Assembly: GCF_006965485.1 (NCBI RefSeq)
Contig: NZ_CP041360.1
Location: 7,358,501-7,422,500 of the forward strand
Reading direction: 5' to 3'
DNA: 64,000 bases
Source: Spirosoma sp. KCTC 42546
GTDB lineage: Bacteria; Bacteroidota; Bacteroidia; Cytophagales; Spirosomataceae
Each line of letters starts with the position of its first letter. The first letter of the stretch is position 1. The notes under the pieces were generated by a model, which was not told the origin of the DNA, made no database searches, and was given only the letters and a program-made list of their open reading frames with translations. Shown piece after piece: positions 43,851-53,492 of this stretch. Position numbers and translations under genes: made by a program.

Positions 43851-44993
43851 ATGAAATGGGAAAACTATTTTTTAAGATCTGGGCTCGCCTTTAGTGAATT
43901 CTGGGAAAAATACTTGAGTGACAAATCTCGTGAAGTTCTCTTTGTTATGGGTATAGGATTTGATCCCAGAACAACTGTTGGCATAAAGTCGATATTTTCC
44001 TCTAATAGTAATGCTCTAAAATCTGTTTTCGGACTTAGGTATTTCCGTAGAACTGACGAAATTGAATCGTCTAATCATCCCCTTATTGATAAACATTTAA
44101 AAGATATTTCTACTTTTTTAGAACCAGTTGGTTTAACTCTTACAGAAAAGCCAATTATTTTAAGATCAGATGAGGGTAAAAGTATAGCATCTATCAATGC
44201 TACTAAACTTTTAACGATTGAAGACATCAAAGGTTTTTCTGATGTTGTTTTAGATATTAGCGCAATACCCAGAGGGATTTTTCTACCATTGCTTAATAAG
44301 CTATTAGTTTTAGTGAATGATTGGAATAAATCTGCTCATATTGATAATTTGATAAATTTACACGTAATTGTTACTGAAAATTCACAATTAGATTCAAATA
44401 TTCATGACCAAGGAGAAGCTGAAGATGCTATCTTTATTCATGGATTAGCTATTGCTGATACTGCTAAAAGACGAGATGATAAAGAGGTCTGGTTTGCGTT
44501 GCTGGGTGAGGGTCAAACTAAACAATATGAGAAGGTAAGAAAAGATCTTGATCCCGCAGAGGTGTGTCCTATATTACCTTTTCCTTCCCAAGATCTAAAA
44601 AGAGCTGATAAGTTAATGATTGAACATCAACGATTCTTAGTTAATGATTTGAGTTTTGACCCAAAAAATGTTATATACGCCCATGAAGAAAATCCCTTTC
44701 AAGTTTATCGCTTTTTAAAGAACGCAATTGAAAGATTTGAGGTATCTTTGCGCCTTTTAGGTGGTTGTAAAATAATAGTGTCTGCATTTTCAAGCAAACT
44801 ATTTACTGTTGGTGCATTTTTAGCAGTCTTTGAATCCAAAGCTGAGGGTAAAAATATAGGAATTAAGCATGTTGAATCTTTGAATCAAGAACTTGATTTG
44901 GAAGTAAAGAATAGCTTAGACGCAATATTGTCTAATAATAATCTTGTTGAAATTTGGTTAGCCGGCGAACCTTATGCGGAAACTACCATTTGA
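43851..44993 (+). CDS. Rossmann-like protein of unknown function
   Basis: 380 residues with no signal peptide. The pattern is alternating beta strands and helices: EVLFVMGIGFDPRTTVGI near residue 28, DVVLDISAIPRGIFLPLLNK near residue 130, CKIIVSAFSSKLFTVGAFLA near residue 305, and a closing VEIWLAGEPY. The acidic-strand ends and glycine turns suggest a nucleotide-binding Rossmann fold, possibly a ligand sensor, but no catalytic motif is recognised. The gene starts 4 nt after the ATPase and overlaps the kinase gene by 20 nt, so it is an integral part of the operon. Confidence 0.65.
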   Translation: MKWENYFLRSGLAFSEFWEKYLSDKSREVLFVMGIGFDPRTTVGIKSIFSSNSNALKSVFGLRYFRRTDEIESSNHPLIDKHLKDISTFLEPVGLTLTEKPIILRSDEGKSIASINATKLLTIEDIKGFSDVVLDISAIPRGIFLPLLNKLLVLVNDWNKSAHIDNLINLHVIVTENSQLDSNIHDQGEAEDAIFIHGLAIADTAKRRDDKEVWFALLGEGQTKQYEKVRKDLDPAEVCPILPFPSQDLKRADKLMIEHQRFLVNDLSFDPKNVIYAHEENPFQVYRFLKNAIERFEVSLRLLGGCKIIVSAFSSKLFTVGAFLAVFESKAEGKNIGIKHVESLNQELDLEVKNSLDAILSNNNLVEIWLAGEPYAETTI

Positions 44994-46032
44994 CAATACT
45001 GTTCAGCCTATTTGTGTAGGTTCTGGACTCGTTGCCCTTGACGTTGTTATCAGTAATGATCCAGCAACATCTGCCCAGTTTTTTGCTGGAGGGTCATGTG
45101 GTAATGTACTATGTATCTTATCATATTTTGGATGGTCTTCTTATCCTGTAGCAAGATTGTCAAATAATGTTGCCACTCAAATTCTAATTGAGGACTTTCT
45201 CAAATGGAATATCAAGACCGATGCAATCTCTGTAACTTCGGATGGTAGCACTCCAATAATTATTCAAAGAATAATTAAAAATAAAAAGGGAAAGTTAAAG
45301 CATAGGTTTGAGTTTAGAAACCCAGAAAATGGTGAATATCTTCCTTCTTTCAAGCCTGTTCTTGCTAAATCTGTCTCTACTATTGTTGCTTCTATAGAAT
45401 CTTGTGATGTATACTTCTTTGATAGAATAAGTCGTTCATCAATCGATCTTGCATTAGAATATAAAAGACAAGGTTCTCTAGTTTTCTTCGAACCATCTAA
45501 TTTTAAAGATTTTAATGAGTTTAATAAATGTTTGGAATTTTCGGATATTGTTAAGTTTTCTAATGATAGGATAAGTGATTATGATGTGCATTACCCTTAT
45601 TGCGTTGCGCCACTCGAAATACAAACTTTAGGAGATAAGGGACTTCAGTTCAGGCTTAAAGGTGATAAGATTTGGTCACATGTACCTGGTTACAATATCG
45701 AGACATTAGTTGATGCTGCTGGTGCTGGTGATTGGTGCACTGCAGGTATAATCATGTATCTAAGGTCATTGAATATTAAAAACTTGCTTAATATAACCCC
45801 TTCTGAAATTTTTGAAGCAGCGAGATTTGGGCAATTATTAAGTGCTTTTAATTGCGGTTATGAGGGTGCAAGGGGATTAATGTATAATTATAGTAAGAAT
45901 GTTTTTATCGCCCATTTAAACGAAATTATAAATACTTTCTCTGGTTTGCTAGTTATCAAGAATTCTACTGAAGTACGGTATCGTCAATCAAAAGATAATA
46001 TAAACATTTCCTCTTTAACTGAACCAATTTAA
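44974..46032 (+). CDS. PfkB/ribokinase-family carbohydrate or nucleoside kinase
   Basis: 352 residues. PfkB features: an N-terminal glycine-rich segment (ICVGSGLVALDVVI, FAGGSCGNVLCILSYFGW), a central FFEPSN, and the signature anion-hole/catalytic motif TLVDAAGAGDWCTAGII near residue 250, where D is the catalytic base. It would phosphorylate a sugar, nucleoside or related alcohol. Together with the SIS-HAD and PRTase-like genes it points to sugar-phosphate or nucleotide chemistry. Last gene of the operon. About 425 bp of noncoding DNA follows. Confidence 0.88.
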   Translation: MRKLPFDNTVQPICVGSGLVALDVVISNDPATSAQFFAGGSCGNVLCILSYFGWSSYPVARLSNNVATQILIEDFLKWNIKTDAISVTSDGSTPIIIQRIIKNKKGKLKHRFEFRNPENGEYLPSFKPVLAKSVSTIVASIESCDVYFFDRISRSSIDLALEYKRQGSLVFFEPSNFKDFNEFNKCLEFSDIVKFSNDRISDYDVHYPYCVAPLEIQTLGDKGLQFRLKGDKIWSHVPGYNIETLVDAAGAGDWCTAGIIMYLRSLNIKNLLNITPSEIFEAARFGQLLSAFNCGYEGARGLMYNYSKNVFIAHLNEIINTFSGLLVIKNSTEVRYRQSKDNINISSLTEPI

Positions 46033-46457
46033 TTATAGCCTTTTAGAATGTTTTCTGTATAGTAAAATATAAATTTTGATTTAAGTGTACCAACTGAGTG
46101 GTGGAACTTTGCAATGGGTTTGACCAAACTTTAGGTGATAAATAGCGGGTCGAATCGTCTAACCAATAGCATAGGCAAGGTTATAATAGAAGGACCACAT
46201 TATAATGAGTAGAGTAACTGGATGTATAGTTGAAGTAACATGTAGGCAGTAACTGTGGCTTTTGGCTTAATTTCACATATAATGGGCGCTTATGTTACAA
46301 ATGGGCGGATTTACACAACTAATAATCATCAAATCAATTATTATTAAATCATAATTTAGTTACACATACATTGCTGATTAGATAATCCAACTTTATAATT
46401 TGCAATACCCCTTATACAATTAAACAGACTGTCAATTTATGGGTAGTAGTTTGTAGT
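46033..46457. other. Noncoding stretch after the PfkB gene
   Basis: No gene, RNA or repeat seen. It separates the AT-rich operon from the resolvase gene. Confidence 0.4.
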
Positions 46458-47060
46458 TTACAATATGTCTAGTTTCTTCTTAATCCATTCATGCAGCGTA
46501 CTTTCTGAGCAGCCGTAGCGCCTGGCAATAAACTTCTTGGTCGACCCATTAGCCAGCAGGGCCCGAATCTCGACCGCTTTCTCATCCAGCTTGGATTTAC
46601 CGGGGCCTTCAGGGCGGCCAATCCGTTTGCCACTGGCAACGGCCTTACGCTGGCCCGCTTTGGTGCGTTCGGAGGTTAGCCGTAATTCAAACTGGCCCGT
46701 GGCGGCAAGTACCGAAAATATAAGATCCGAAACGGGCGAGCCGTCCAGAACAATGTTTTCCCGGATTAAATGCAGTACAGCTTTCTTGTGGCGGATCACA
46801 TCAGCCATCTGGTGGATCTCGGAGGTTGAGCGGCCCAGGCGGTACATTTCCGGCTCGATGAGAATATCGCCCTCCTGAAGCAAGTCTAGAATCTGGGCCA
46901 CCTTGCGGGATCGCCAGTTAACTTTTCCGGAAATTTTCTCCTGCTGAAATTCGACGGGACCGATCCCGAGTTTATTGGCATACTCCAGCACGAGCAAACG
47001 GTCTTTATCCAGATCCTGCTCTTCGGTACTGACCCGCAGATACGAGTAGGTTGTAGGCAT
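46458..47060 (-). CDS. Small serine recombinase (resolvase/invertase)
   Basis: 200 residues. The catalytic serine is in YSYLRVSTEEQDLDKDR, the arginine region in DILIEPEMYRLGRS, and the dimerisation helix carries RTKAGQRKAVASGKRIGRP. The C-terminal HTH (STKKFIARRYGCSESTLHEW) binds DNA. Size and layout match resolvases of plasmids and transposons, which recombine short res or hix sites. It has no inverted flanks that I could see. It marks the end of the accessory region. Confidence 0.92.
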   Translation of the reverse strand: MPTTYSYLRVSTEEQDLDKDRLLVLEYANKLGIGPVEFQQEKISGKVNWRSRKVAQILDLLQEGDILIEPEMYRLGRSTSEIHQMADVIRHKKAVLHLIRENIVLDGSPVSDLIFSVLAATGQFELRLTSERTKAGQRKAVASGKRIGRPEGPGKSKLDEKAVEIRALLANGSTKKFIARRYGCSESTLHEWIKKKLDIL

Positions 47061-47368
47061 AAGGGGTGAATTTTCGGGTGAAAACTAGCCGATTCGGACT
47101 AAGTCTAAAGATAGGGGTTTTTCCGGAGTTTTTTGACTGGAAAAAGGGTACAAATAGTATTGCCGAATCACTCGGGTGAAAACGTTCGTTTTTCCCGAGT
47201 CATTCCTAGTTTATACATTCGGTTTTGCTACAAAGCTGAATCTTTAAAAGGTGGTTTAGGGAAGGTCTGAACGGTTTAGTTATAAGACCATAGGATAGTA
47301 TGATTTAGGAATTTTCCGAATTAGCACTACCTTGTTAGTACCAATATTTTTATGGTGTGGAAAGAGAC
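47061..47368. other. Upstream region of the resolvase
   Basis: No gene seen. The resolvase promoter and any res site should lie here, but no clear sub-site repeats were found by eye. Confidence 0.35.
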
Positions 47369-47401
47369 AAAAACCCCGACTAGGATCTAGTCGGGGTTTT
47401 T
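47369..47401. terminator. Bidirectional hairpin terminator
   Basis: A perfect 14-bp stem (AAAAACCCCGACTA with its complement) and 5-nt loop with A- and T-runs on both sides. It serves the minus-strand ORF above it and any plus-strand readthrough. Confidence 0.9.
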
Positions 47402-47652
47402 AGATGGGCTTCCATATATCCATTCTTTGGGCGGTATAGCACGTTAAGTAGTACTGTTGCTTTATCGGTCTTATAGGTCCGTCGGAATGTAGCACTGCGA
47501 AAGGCGATACATTCTTCACCTCTCCCTTCCCATCGAGTTTTACTGAAACACGTCCCAAAGCGATGTACCACGCCTTTCGGTGTGCCGCGGTAGCAACCAT
47601 TGGTGCAGACTTCAACGCTGGCTCGATCGCCAGGTGGAACGACTGGCTTCAT
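47380..47652 (-). CDS. Possible small protein, frame unresolved
   Basis: 90 codons whose N-terminal part (VEVCTNGCYRGTPKGVVHRF) has three cysteines and reads like protein. The reading frame runs into the terminator. An alternative frame at 47400-47615 ends just before it with QRMDIWKP. One of the two may be real, or there may be a frameshift between them. Confidence 0.3.
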   Translation of the reverse strand: MKPVVPPGDRASVEVCTNGCYRGTPKGVVHRFGTCFSKTRWEGRGEECIAFRSATFRRTYKTDKATVLLNVLYRPKNGYMEAHLKTPTRS

Positions 47653-47666
47653 ACCGAACGTTTTAA

Positions 47667-47729
47667 GAGATTGACTATACGACCAACGCTGGCTTCGATG
47701 AGGTCAGCGTTGGTCGTATAGTCAATCTC
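47667..47729. repeat. 25-bp inverted repeat with 13-nt loop
   Basis: Two perfect arms (47667-47691 and 47705-47729). It sits between the small ORF and the 3' end of the large secreted protein. A terminator for the latter is likely, though no T-run follows on either side. Confidence 0.8.
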
Positions 47730-47924
47730 CTACTAAGTCAACCGAGAGTTAGCTCATTGCGCATTAGACCTTTTATATACCCATTCTTCGACACCAAGCC
47801 ATACCAATTGTTCATTAGTATTGGACTAACTTAACCAAGGTTCGAACGGCAGGGAACCAGCTCAAGAAGAGCCTAAATCATAACCAACTAGAACAGTACT
47901 TCAGTCCGACCCAATTCCCTGCAT

Positions 47925-50183
47925 CTACAATCCACTAATGACGCGGGCGTAAACATTGTTCGACAAGTTACTATCATAGCCTGCCGTCAGATCATCCTTC
48001 ACATTCACCGTGATGCTGGCCGTACTGCCCGAATTGGCACTGGTCCGAGTGAGGCTGAAACCGATACTCGATTCGCCACCCCCGCCAATAAACATTCCCG
48101 AGTTCATCGTCAAGGTCAACTGCCGTTCTGACACCGTACCACTCACTGCCCATTGCCCGTTATTGACAACCACCGGGTTACGCTCCCCACCCGACACATT
48201 GGTACTGGTCAGACTGGGAGTAAAGGCAAGGGTGTAACCAACGGGGGCCGTAATCGTGATCGTTACCTTGCCCGAAGAGGTGGGCTGGCCCGCCACTTCG
48301 AAGATATTCACCACGAAGTTGCCTACACTGCCCGAGCTGGCGAAGTTAGCCTGGGGCAAGTCCAGGTTAATGGTCAAGTCAGATCCGGTAACTGTCACAC
48401 TGGTACTGGCCGTACACCCATTGGAGCCAGTCAGGCTGACCGAGTAGATGCCACTCGTGCTTACGGAGATAACAGGGAAGGTGGATCCGGTTGACCATAG
48501 AAAATTCCCCGTTCCCTGGGCCGTGAGGTTCACCGATGGATTCGCGCTGGTCAGGACGGTAGAGCTGGGAATGATCGCTACATTGGGGACAGCCGTATCA
48601 CTGTACACTGTGGTGGTCGTTACGCTGGAGCAACCCGTTGTTGTATTGGTGACCGTTACCGAATAGAGGCCACCGGCATTAACGACGGCCAGACCATTCT
48701 GTTGACTTAGTACACCTGGGCCACTAAAGGTGTATCCATTGCCACCTGAGGCCGTCAGCGTGAGCGAGGTACTGGCGCAAGTTACTGTGCCACTAGTGGG
48801 TAGGATACTGGCCAGGGGTAATGGATTTACCGTAAGGCCTAGAGCGGATCGGTCGCTCTCACAGCCATCACTACTAGTCTGGCTAACGTAGAAAGTAGCT
48901 GACCCCACGGCTGTAGTGGATACCGTCGGCGCTACCGTTTCACCTATATTCCCACTGGAAGCCGTATACCATTTCAGGTTCGTTCCTGACGTAACCCCCG
49001 TTGACAGAGAAACCGGTGTCGTATTCTGACAAACACTAATGGGCGTTGTTGCCGGGACAACTGGTCGGGTGTTGATCGTTACCGGAATAGTTGCCTTCGT
49101 GCCTTCGCAACCGCCGAAAGTTTGACTGACTGAATAATAGGTAGTGCCTGGGGATGTTGTGGGCGGAGTGGGAGTCGTACTACCCAAGGCATTATTTGAT
49201 GTGCCGTACCAGTTCAAAGTGCCACCAGCCACGGCAGTAGCCGATAGCGGACCAGCCACTGCATCCTGACAATATATAACCGGGCTGGTCACCGATGGGG
49301 CAGCAGGCGCAGCTTTAGTGGTCACCGTAATAGCCGCCCGCTCACTCTCACAACCACTCCCATCGGTCTGGTTAGAGAAATTGGTCTGGCTCACATAGTA
49401 CATAATCGAACCCACATCAGAAGTCGAGGGCGTAGGCGCTACCGTAGAACCAGTGCCACTAAGCGCGGAGTTGTACCATTTCAGGTTACTACCAGAGTTG
49501 ACCGCGCTGGCCAGGGAAGGTGCAGTAACACCCTGGCAATAGGACAGAGAAGCAACCACAGTGGGCTTGACTGGTGGTGGGTTTATGGTGACCTGCAAAT
49601 TAGCTCTGGGACCTTCACAGTCATTCACCGTCTGACTCAGGTAGTAGTCGGTGGTACCTGTTGATGAAGTGGGTGGCGTAGGCGCAACGGTTGTCCCTCC
49701 CCCACCCGACACATTCGGATACCAGGTCAGGTTCTGGCCGTTAGCGGTTAGGGATTGGATGCCCGTAGCTCCCTGGCAGTAAGCAACATTCGACACACCC
49801 GGTGCTGAAGGCCGGGCATTAACCGTAAACCCATTGCTATTGAGACTATTGACTACTACTCCTGTGGTAGCCGATTGCCGGATCAGTCTGACGGTGTAGG
49901 TGCCGGTGGTTCGATTAGCCGGAATCGTGCCCTGCATGCTTCCATTGCCTCCATTAACCGAAGTGGCACCAATAAGCATATCACTCGTATTGGGCCCATT
50001 GAGAAACAAGTATAGGGTACCCGCGTCACCAGTGGTATAGCTGTAAGAGACGGTAATGGATGATGCGGCACAGACCGGATTGGGTGTGACGGAGGAAATT
50101 GTCAGTTGCTGGGCCTGAGAGGTTCCAGTATATAGTAGCGGAAAAACTAACATACATATGAATATGCGTAGAATAGAAACCAT
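47925..50183 (-). CDS. Secreted Ig-like repeat protein
   Basis: 752 residues. A signal peptide (ILRIFICMLVFPLLYTGTSQA) precedes at least five ~85-residue beta-sandwich repeats. Each carries a cysteine, a YCQ or similar box and a tail such as YYLSQTVNDCEGPRA, YYVSQTSSDGCESDRS or YYSVSQTFGGCEG. A different C-terminal domain follows (LTINLDLPQANFASSGSVGN, VVNIFEVAGQ), ending in YARVISGL. No ordinary sortase or Por-type C-terminal signal is obvious. Such proteins form cell-surface adhesins or gliding-related structures in Bacteroidota. A piece of the C-terminal domain recurs at 55926-56040. Confidence 0.75.
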   Translation of the reverse strand: MVSILRIFICMLVFPLLYTGTSQAQQLTISSVTPNPVCAASSITVSYSYTTGDAGTLYLFLNGPNTSDMLIGATSVNGGNGSMQGTIPANRTTGTYTVRLIRQSATTGVVVNSLNSNGFTVNARPSAPGVSNVAYCQGATGIQSLTANGQNLTWYPNVSGGGGTTVAPTPPTSSTGTTDYYLSQTVNDCEGPRANLQVTINPPPVKPTVVASLSYCQGVTAPSLASAVNSGSNLKWYNSALSGTGSTVAPTPSTSDVGSIMYYVSQTNFSNQTDGSGCESERAAITVTTKAAPAAPSVTSPVIYCQDAVAGPLSATAVAGGTLNWYGTSNNALGSTTPTPPTTSPGTTYYSVSQTFGGCEGTKATIPVTINTRPVVPATTPISVCQNTTPVSLSTGVTSGTNLKWYTASSGNIGETVAPTVSTTAVGSATFYVSQTSSDGCESDRSALGLTVNPLPLASILPTSGTVTCASTSLTLTASGGNGYTFSGPGVLSQQNGLAVVNAGGLYSVTVTNTTTGCSSVTTTTVYSDTAVPNVAIIPSSTVLTSANPSVNLTAQGTGNFLWSTGSTFPVISVSTSGIYSVSLTGSNGCTASTSVTVTGSDLTINLDLPQANFASSGSVGNFVVNIFEVAGQPTSSGKVTITITAPVGYTLAFTPSLTSTNVSGGERNPVVVNNGQWAVSGTVSERQLTLTMNSGMFIGGGGESSIGFSLTRTSANSGSTASITVNVKDDLTAGYDSNLSNNVYARVISGL

Positions 50184-50710
50184 ATAATGCGGGGTTTATC
50201 GAGGTGATTTTATAGTATACAACAAAAAAGTTAAGCCTCTTCTAAAGGTATTTGCTTGTGGCCTTACGATTAAAAAAAAGTTGTGAATAGCCCGAAATGG
50301 ATTGTCAATCGCCTGAATTAGATGGTGTATAATAAAGTCCCCTTGCACTTTTTGTGTTCGTCGGAGCCCGTTGAGCAGCAAAAGCTACATTGGGGTCAGT
50401 CATTCTTCCAGCTGTACTGTATATTGGCTATCGGCTTGATACCTGAAAACAGGTATAGATAAATTTACGCAGCACTATGCCGAGATTCAGGAATTACTCT
50501 GGAATGTGTAAGCTACCGAGGCCACCGTTTTAAACCTAGCTATATTTTGATCTTCTCGATTATAAACGGTTAAGTATCCGTCTGCATCGTATTCAATAGT
50601 CCTTACAGTCTCTTGCTGGCAATAAATTTCCAAAAGCCTAGGAAGAGATTCTATCCTCATTGTATTTTCAAAACTGTTGTATAATCTACAAAATAGTTAA
50701 AAGCCTCAAA
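50184..50710. other. Intergenic stretch, possibly with transposase remnant
   Basis: No intact gene. A minus frame around 50196-50381 gives a short peptide without a recognised motif. The promoter of the large secreted protein should lie near 50190-50300. Confidence 0.35.
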
Positions 50711-50878
50711 ATGGTGAGCTATAACGATCAGTGGCGAGCTGACCCGTTTCACCTAGAATTGATTGAAGTAAAACGAATTAATAAAATTTATCTTTACCAG
50801 GATACATTGCGTGTTGAATGGGTAAGCTCCGGGTTGTCTTGGCTTGACGAAAGCCATCAGCTGAATTGGATTACTTAA
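50711..50878 (+). CDS. Possible small protein
   Basis: 55 residues from ATG 50711, rich in aromatic residues (YNDQWRADPFHLELIEVKRI, then LSWLDESHQLNWIT). It converges on, and just overlaps, the DUF5694 gene. No family recognised and no strong ribosome site. Confidence 0.35.
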   Translation: MVSYNDQWRADPFHLELIEVKRINKIYLYQDTLRVEWVSSGLSWLDESHQLNWIT

Positions 50879-51756
50879 TTCAAATAGTTTAACGTGTCTG
50901 CAAGGTCAAATTCAGGACTAGCTTTCAGCAAATGTTTTAGAATATACAGGTGAGTGTTTCCATAAAGCACCAGGATACGGTCCGATGAGCTAGTGACCAG
51001 CCGCTGTATGTTAGCGTAAATACGAAGGTTTCGATTATAGTACCGGGAGATGAAGCCATCGGCTCCAATCGGTTCTCGGTTGGTTCCCTTCTTAGTGGTA
51101 ACTAGCCACCGACCGATGCTACGCGACTGGGTTTCATCTGCGTTCAAAAAGCGCAAATAGTCGATTACCGATGAGTTATATTTTAAGGAATCTTGCAGTT
51201 TCGAATAGGTGGTGTACTGCTTGTCCCAATAGGCAAAGGAGGCATCGGATTGGTGTTCGTACTTGGTAAACATCGTCAAGGAATCCGCCGGGCTGAAGCG
51301 AATACGAAACGACTGTGCGTCAATAGGAAAAAGCTCGGTATGACCTAGACGGTTAGCGAGTTTGAAACCGATTTGATAGAGTTCATCATCAACCCTGACC
51401 CGCTTGTCTCCCTGAAATCTTCCCGCCCGGTAGGCGCTATAAACAGAGTCGATGTAGTTCTTTGAGTTTGGCGATGCCTCAATGGCAATTTTGGTGGGTT
51501 TGAATCGGGCAATCTGGTTGAGGACTTCCTCCAGTTGGGTCTGCCGGGTTGGACTTAGTATATCCACCCGCAGATTGGCCGGAGTAGTGTTGGCATCGAC
51601 CTGTTCACCGGCAAAATGAAACGTTCCAATCAGCAATACTTGGGGCTTGGGCAAAGCCGGGTTGAACAAGGCGTCAATCTGTTGGCGAATGGGGATGGGT
51701 TGGGCGAGTGTTGAACGAGTCAGAAAAAACGATACCAGCAAGTAGATCAATCTCAT
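50875..51756 (-). CDS. DUF5694 secreted protein
   Basis: About 293 residues from ATG 51756; the longer frame adds 16 polar residues before the signal peptide. Signal peptide RLIYLLVSFFLTRSTLAQ. The core has QVLLIGTFHFAGEQVD, FKPTKIAIEAS, and near the end ILVLYGNTHLYILKHLL, the pattern of DUF5694, a TraB/erythromycin-esterase-like fold with conserved GTFHF and GxxH positions. The substrate is unknown. Likely periplasmic. Confidence 0.8.
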   Translation of the reverse strand: MRLIYLLVSFFLTRSTLAQPIPIRQQIDALFNPALPKPQVLLIGTFHFAGEQVDANTTPANLRVDILSPTRQTQLEEVLNQIARFKPTKIAIEASPNSKNYIDSVYSAYRAGRFQGDKRVRVDDELYQIGFKLANRLGHTELFPIDAQSFRIRFSPADSLTMFTKYEHQSDASFAYWDKQYTTYSKLQDSLKYNSSVIDYLRFLNADETQSRSIGRWLVTTKKGTNREPIGADGFISRYYNRNLRIYANIQRLVTSSSDRILVLYGNTHLYILKHLLKASPEFDLADTLNYLN

Positions 51757-51944
51757 AACAGCTATTAAAGTAGGTACCAGACAAGGACGCTGGTAATAGC
51801 TCAACGTTGCTTGCTGCGGAGCCTATGATCTAGACCGTGTTTAAGAAAGCAGTTCACTGCTGGAAAACCAATTCGTCAGGACCGGGGTTCTTATAGAACG
51901 CTTCCAAGTGAGACGATAGAATCATTCAGCCATTTCACAGATAC

Positions 51945-51976
51945 AAAAATAGCCAGTAGAAGTGCTGGCTATTTTT
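51945..51976. terminator. Bidirectional hairpin terminator
   Basis: A perfect 12-bp stem (AAAAATAGCCAG with CTGGCTATTTTT) and 8-nt loop. It ends the outer-membrane protein gene at 52000 and shields the region above the DUF5694 gene. Confidence 0.9.
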
Positions 51977-51999
51977 GCATTATCCTTTTTAACGTCTTC

Positions 52000-52605
52000 C
52001 TATCGCTGGCCAACTACAAAGTAGACGCCTGCCCCTAGTAAAAGCATCTTCCCCGTATCACCTTCAGCAAAAACGATATGATACCCAGCATCCGCATTTA
52101 CGCCAAAGGCAGGTGAAATAGCATACTGTAATCCCACCTTCGGAGCTACGCCAAACTTACTATCGTTATCTGCTGATTTTAAAGTCTGAGCCCCGCTGGT
52201 AATCTCAACGCTGGCAGCGGCTCTATACAACCCGGCTTCTACCCCCACATAGGGCCGCAAAGCTGACTGGGAGAAAAAATACTCTGCCTGACCAGTTACC
52301 ATTAGTAGATTCACAGAGGCCTTGACCGATCCATTAGCCCCAATTCCAGGATCCAAAACGAAACTTGCTGAATTACTTTTCGTAAAATACCGACCGTTTA
52401 ATCCAACGGCCAACTTAGGGTTAACAAAATAGCGGAGCGTAACACCACCCCCCCAAAGGCCGTCAGAGAATGAAGAGCCGGATTCGGTTGGGGCCAGAAA
52501 GTTACCATTCAGGTTAGCTTGTAACTGAGCCTGAGCTTGACTGGACAAAAGCAGCGCACCAACAAGAAGTAAACAGGCTGCCGTTAGCTTGATCGTGTTT
52601 TTCAT
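52000..52605 (-). CDS. Outer-membrane beta-barrel protein
   Basis: 201 residues. Signal peptide TAACLLLVGALLLSSQAQA. Eight-stranded barrel pattern with alternating residues (LWGGGVTLRYFVNPKLAVGL, LLMVTGQAEYFFSQSALRPY, GVEAGLYRAAASVEI, VGLQYAISPAFGVNADAGY) and an ending in strand MLLLGAGVYFVVGQ. This fits the OmpA/OmpW-like barrel family common in Bacteroidota. It ends at a strong terminator and appears monocistronic. Confidence 0.85.
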   Translation of the reverse strand: MKNTIKLTAACLLLVGALLLSSQAQAQLQANLNGNFLAPTESGSSFSDGLWGGGVTLRYFVNPKLAVGLNGRYFTKSNSASFVLDPGIGANGSVKASVNLLMVTGQAEYFFSQSALRPYVGVEAGLYRAAASVEITSGAQTLKSADNDSKFGVAPKVGLQYAISPAFGVNADAGYHIVFAEGDTGKMLLLGAGVYFVVGQR

Positions 52606-52953
52606 AATGAGTAGATAACAAGGATTAAAAACAAATTAACTGCCGTGAAGATAGGCCGCTATACCTGTATCGCCAAAGGCCTCTAGAATGCGTCCACTAT
52701 TTTGGCATCAGTGGCTTTCAGTGATTGGACAAGTGCTGTTTTTTCTGATTACTTACCAGTTTGCCTCTTCTTCCAGTAATCGGTGAACTAGTAGTACCTA
52801 CTTTCAGTAGCGGCTGGTAAAAGCCTAAAGACGACTAATCATTCGCTGACTACCTATTGATAGCGCTACTACTATTGGTAACCACGGGTTACTTTTCGCA
52901 CAAAAACGCTCTTCTGGGGATTGCCTGAAAGCCAACCGGAATAATCTGAAGAG
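52606..52953. other. Intergenic stretch upstream of the barrel gene
   Basis: No gene, repeat or RNA seen. The barrel promoter should lie within the first ~100 bp above 52605. Confidence 0.4.
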
Positions 52954-53175
52954 CTAAACATCCAGCAAGCCTCGTTCACTATATATGTTCTCTTCTCTTA
53001 ACAGTTCATCGACTTGCTTTTCAAGTTTGGGCAAGTATAAGGCCTGTATATAAACAGCATCCACTGGATTAAAGGCGACACCACCGGCTAGCTGGTAGCC
53101 ACTTGACAACCGATCAACAACCTGAGTTTCGAGCAATTCAAGGGTTTCGGCAGCTTCAACGACGTATAACTTCAT
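52954..53175 (-). CDS. DUF1737 protein
   Basis: 73 residues. The core YVVEAAETLELLETQVVDRL, SGYQLAGGVAFNP, VYIQALYLP matches DUF1737 (a GW..GG pattern followed by a YxQA strand), a small cytosolic domain of unknown function. An acidic C-terminal helix is added. Confidence 0.75.
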   Translation of the reverse strand: MKLYVVEAAETLELLETQVVDRLSSGYQLAGGVAFNPVDAVYIQALYLPKLEKQVDELLREENIYSERGLLDV

Positions 53176-53492
53176 AATAATTGGGGCTTGGCCATTAGGC
53201 CGGTTAGAATAAAGACTGAGATTTATTGACTATTCACTAAGTTCTTGAGTAAGTAAGTTCAGGTTACTAGGTAAGCCCCGCTTTGCAGGACCCTTTATAT
53301 ACCCCCTGCATCCAGGAGCTGTTGATTCAAGATCCTACCAGCGCTCGCTTCCAAGACGAATTCATGATCCTGTTTTGCGGTAGGCGTTTAATCAACCTGT
53401 ACACCCTTCGGACGATATACGGTTATTGACAAACTAGGTTAGGGTAACACCGGTTTCTGTTTTTTCTTCAGTAGCCGTGGTCGTATTTACTT
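53176..53492. other. Intergenic stretch
   Basis: Nothing supported is visible here on either strand. Confidence 0.4.

Noticed and set aside
46033-46457. Noncoding RNA or toxin-antitoxin gene after the PfkB operon
   Set aside because: No hairpin, start or conserved-looking peptide could be supported.
48153-48494. Plus-strand frames inside the secreted repeat protein
   Set aside because: They are antisense shadows of repetitive threonine/valine codons.
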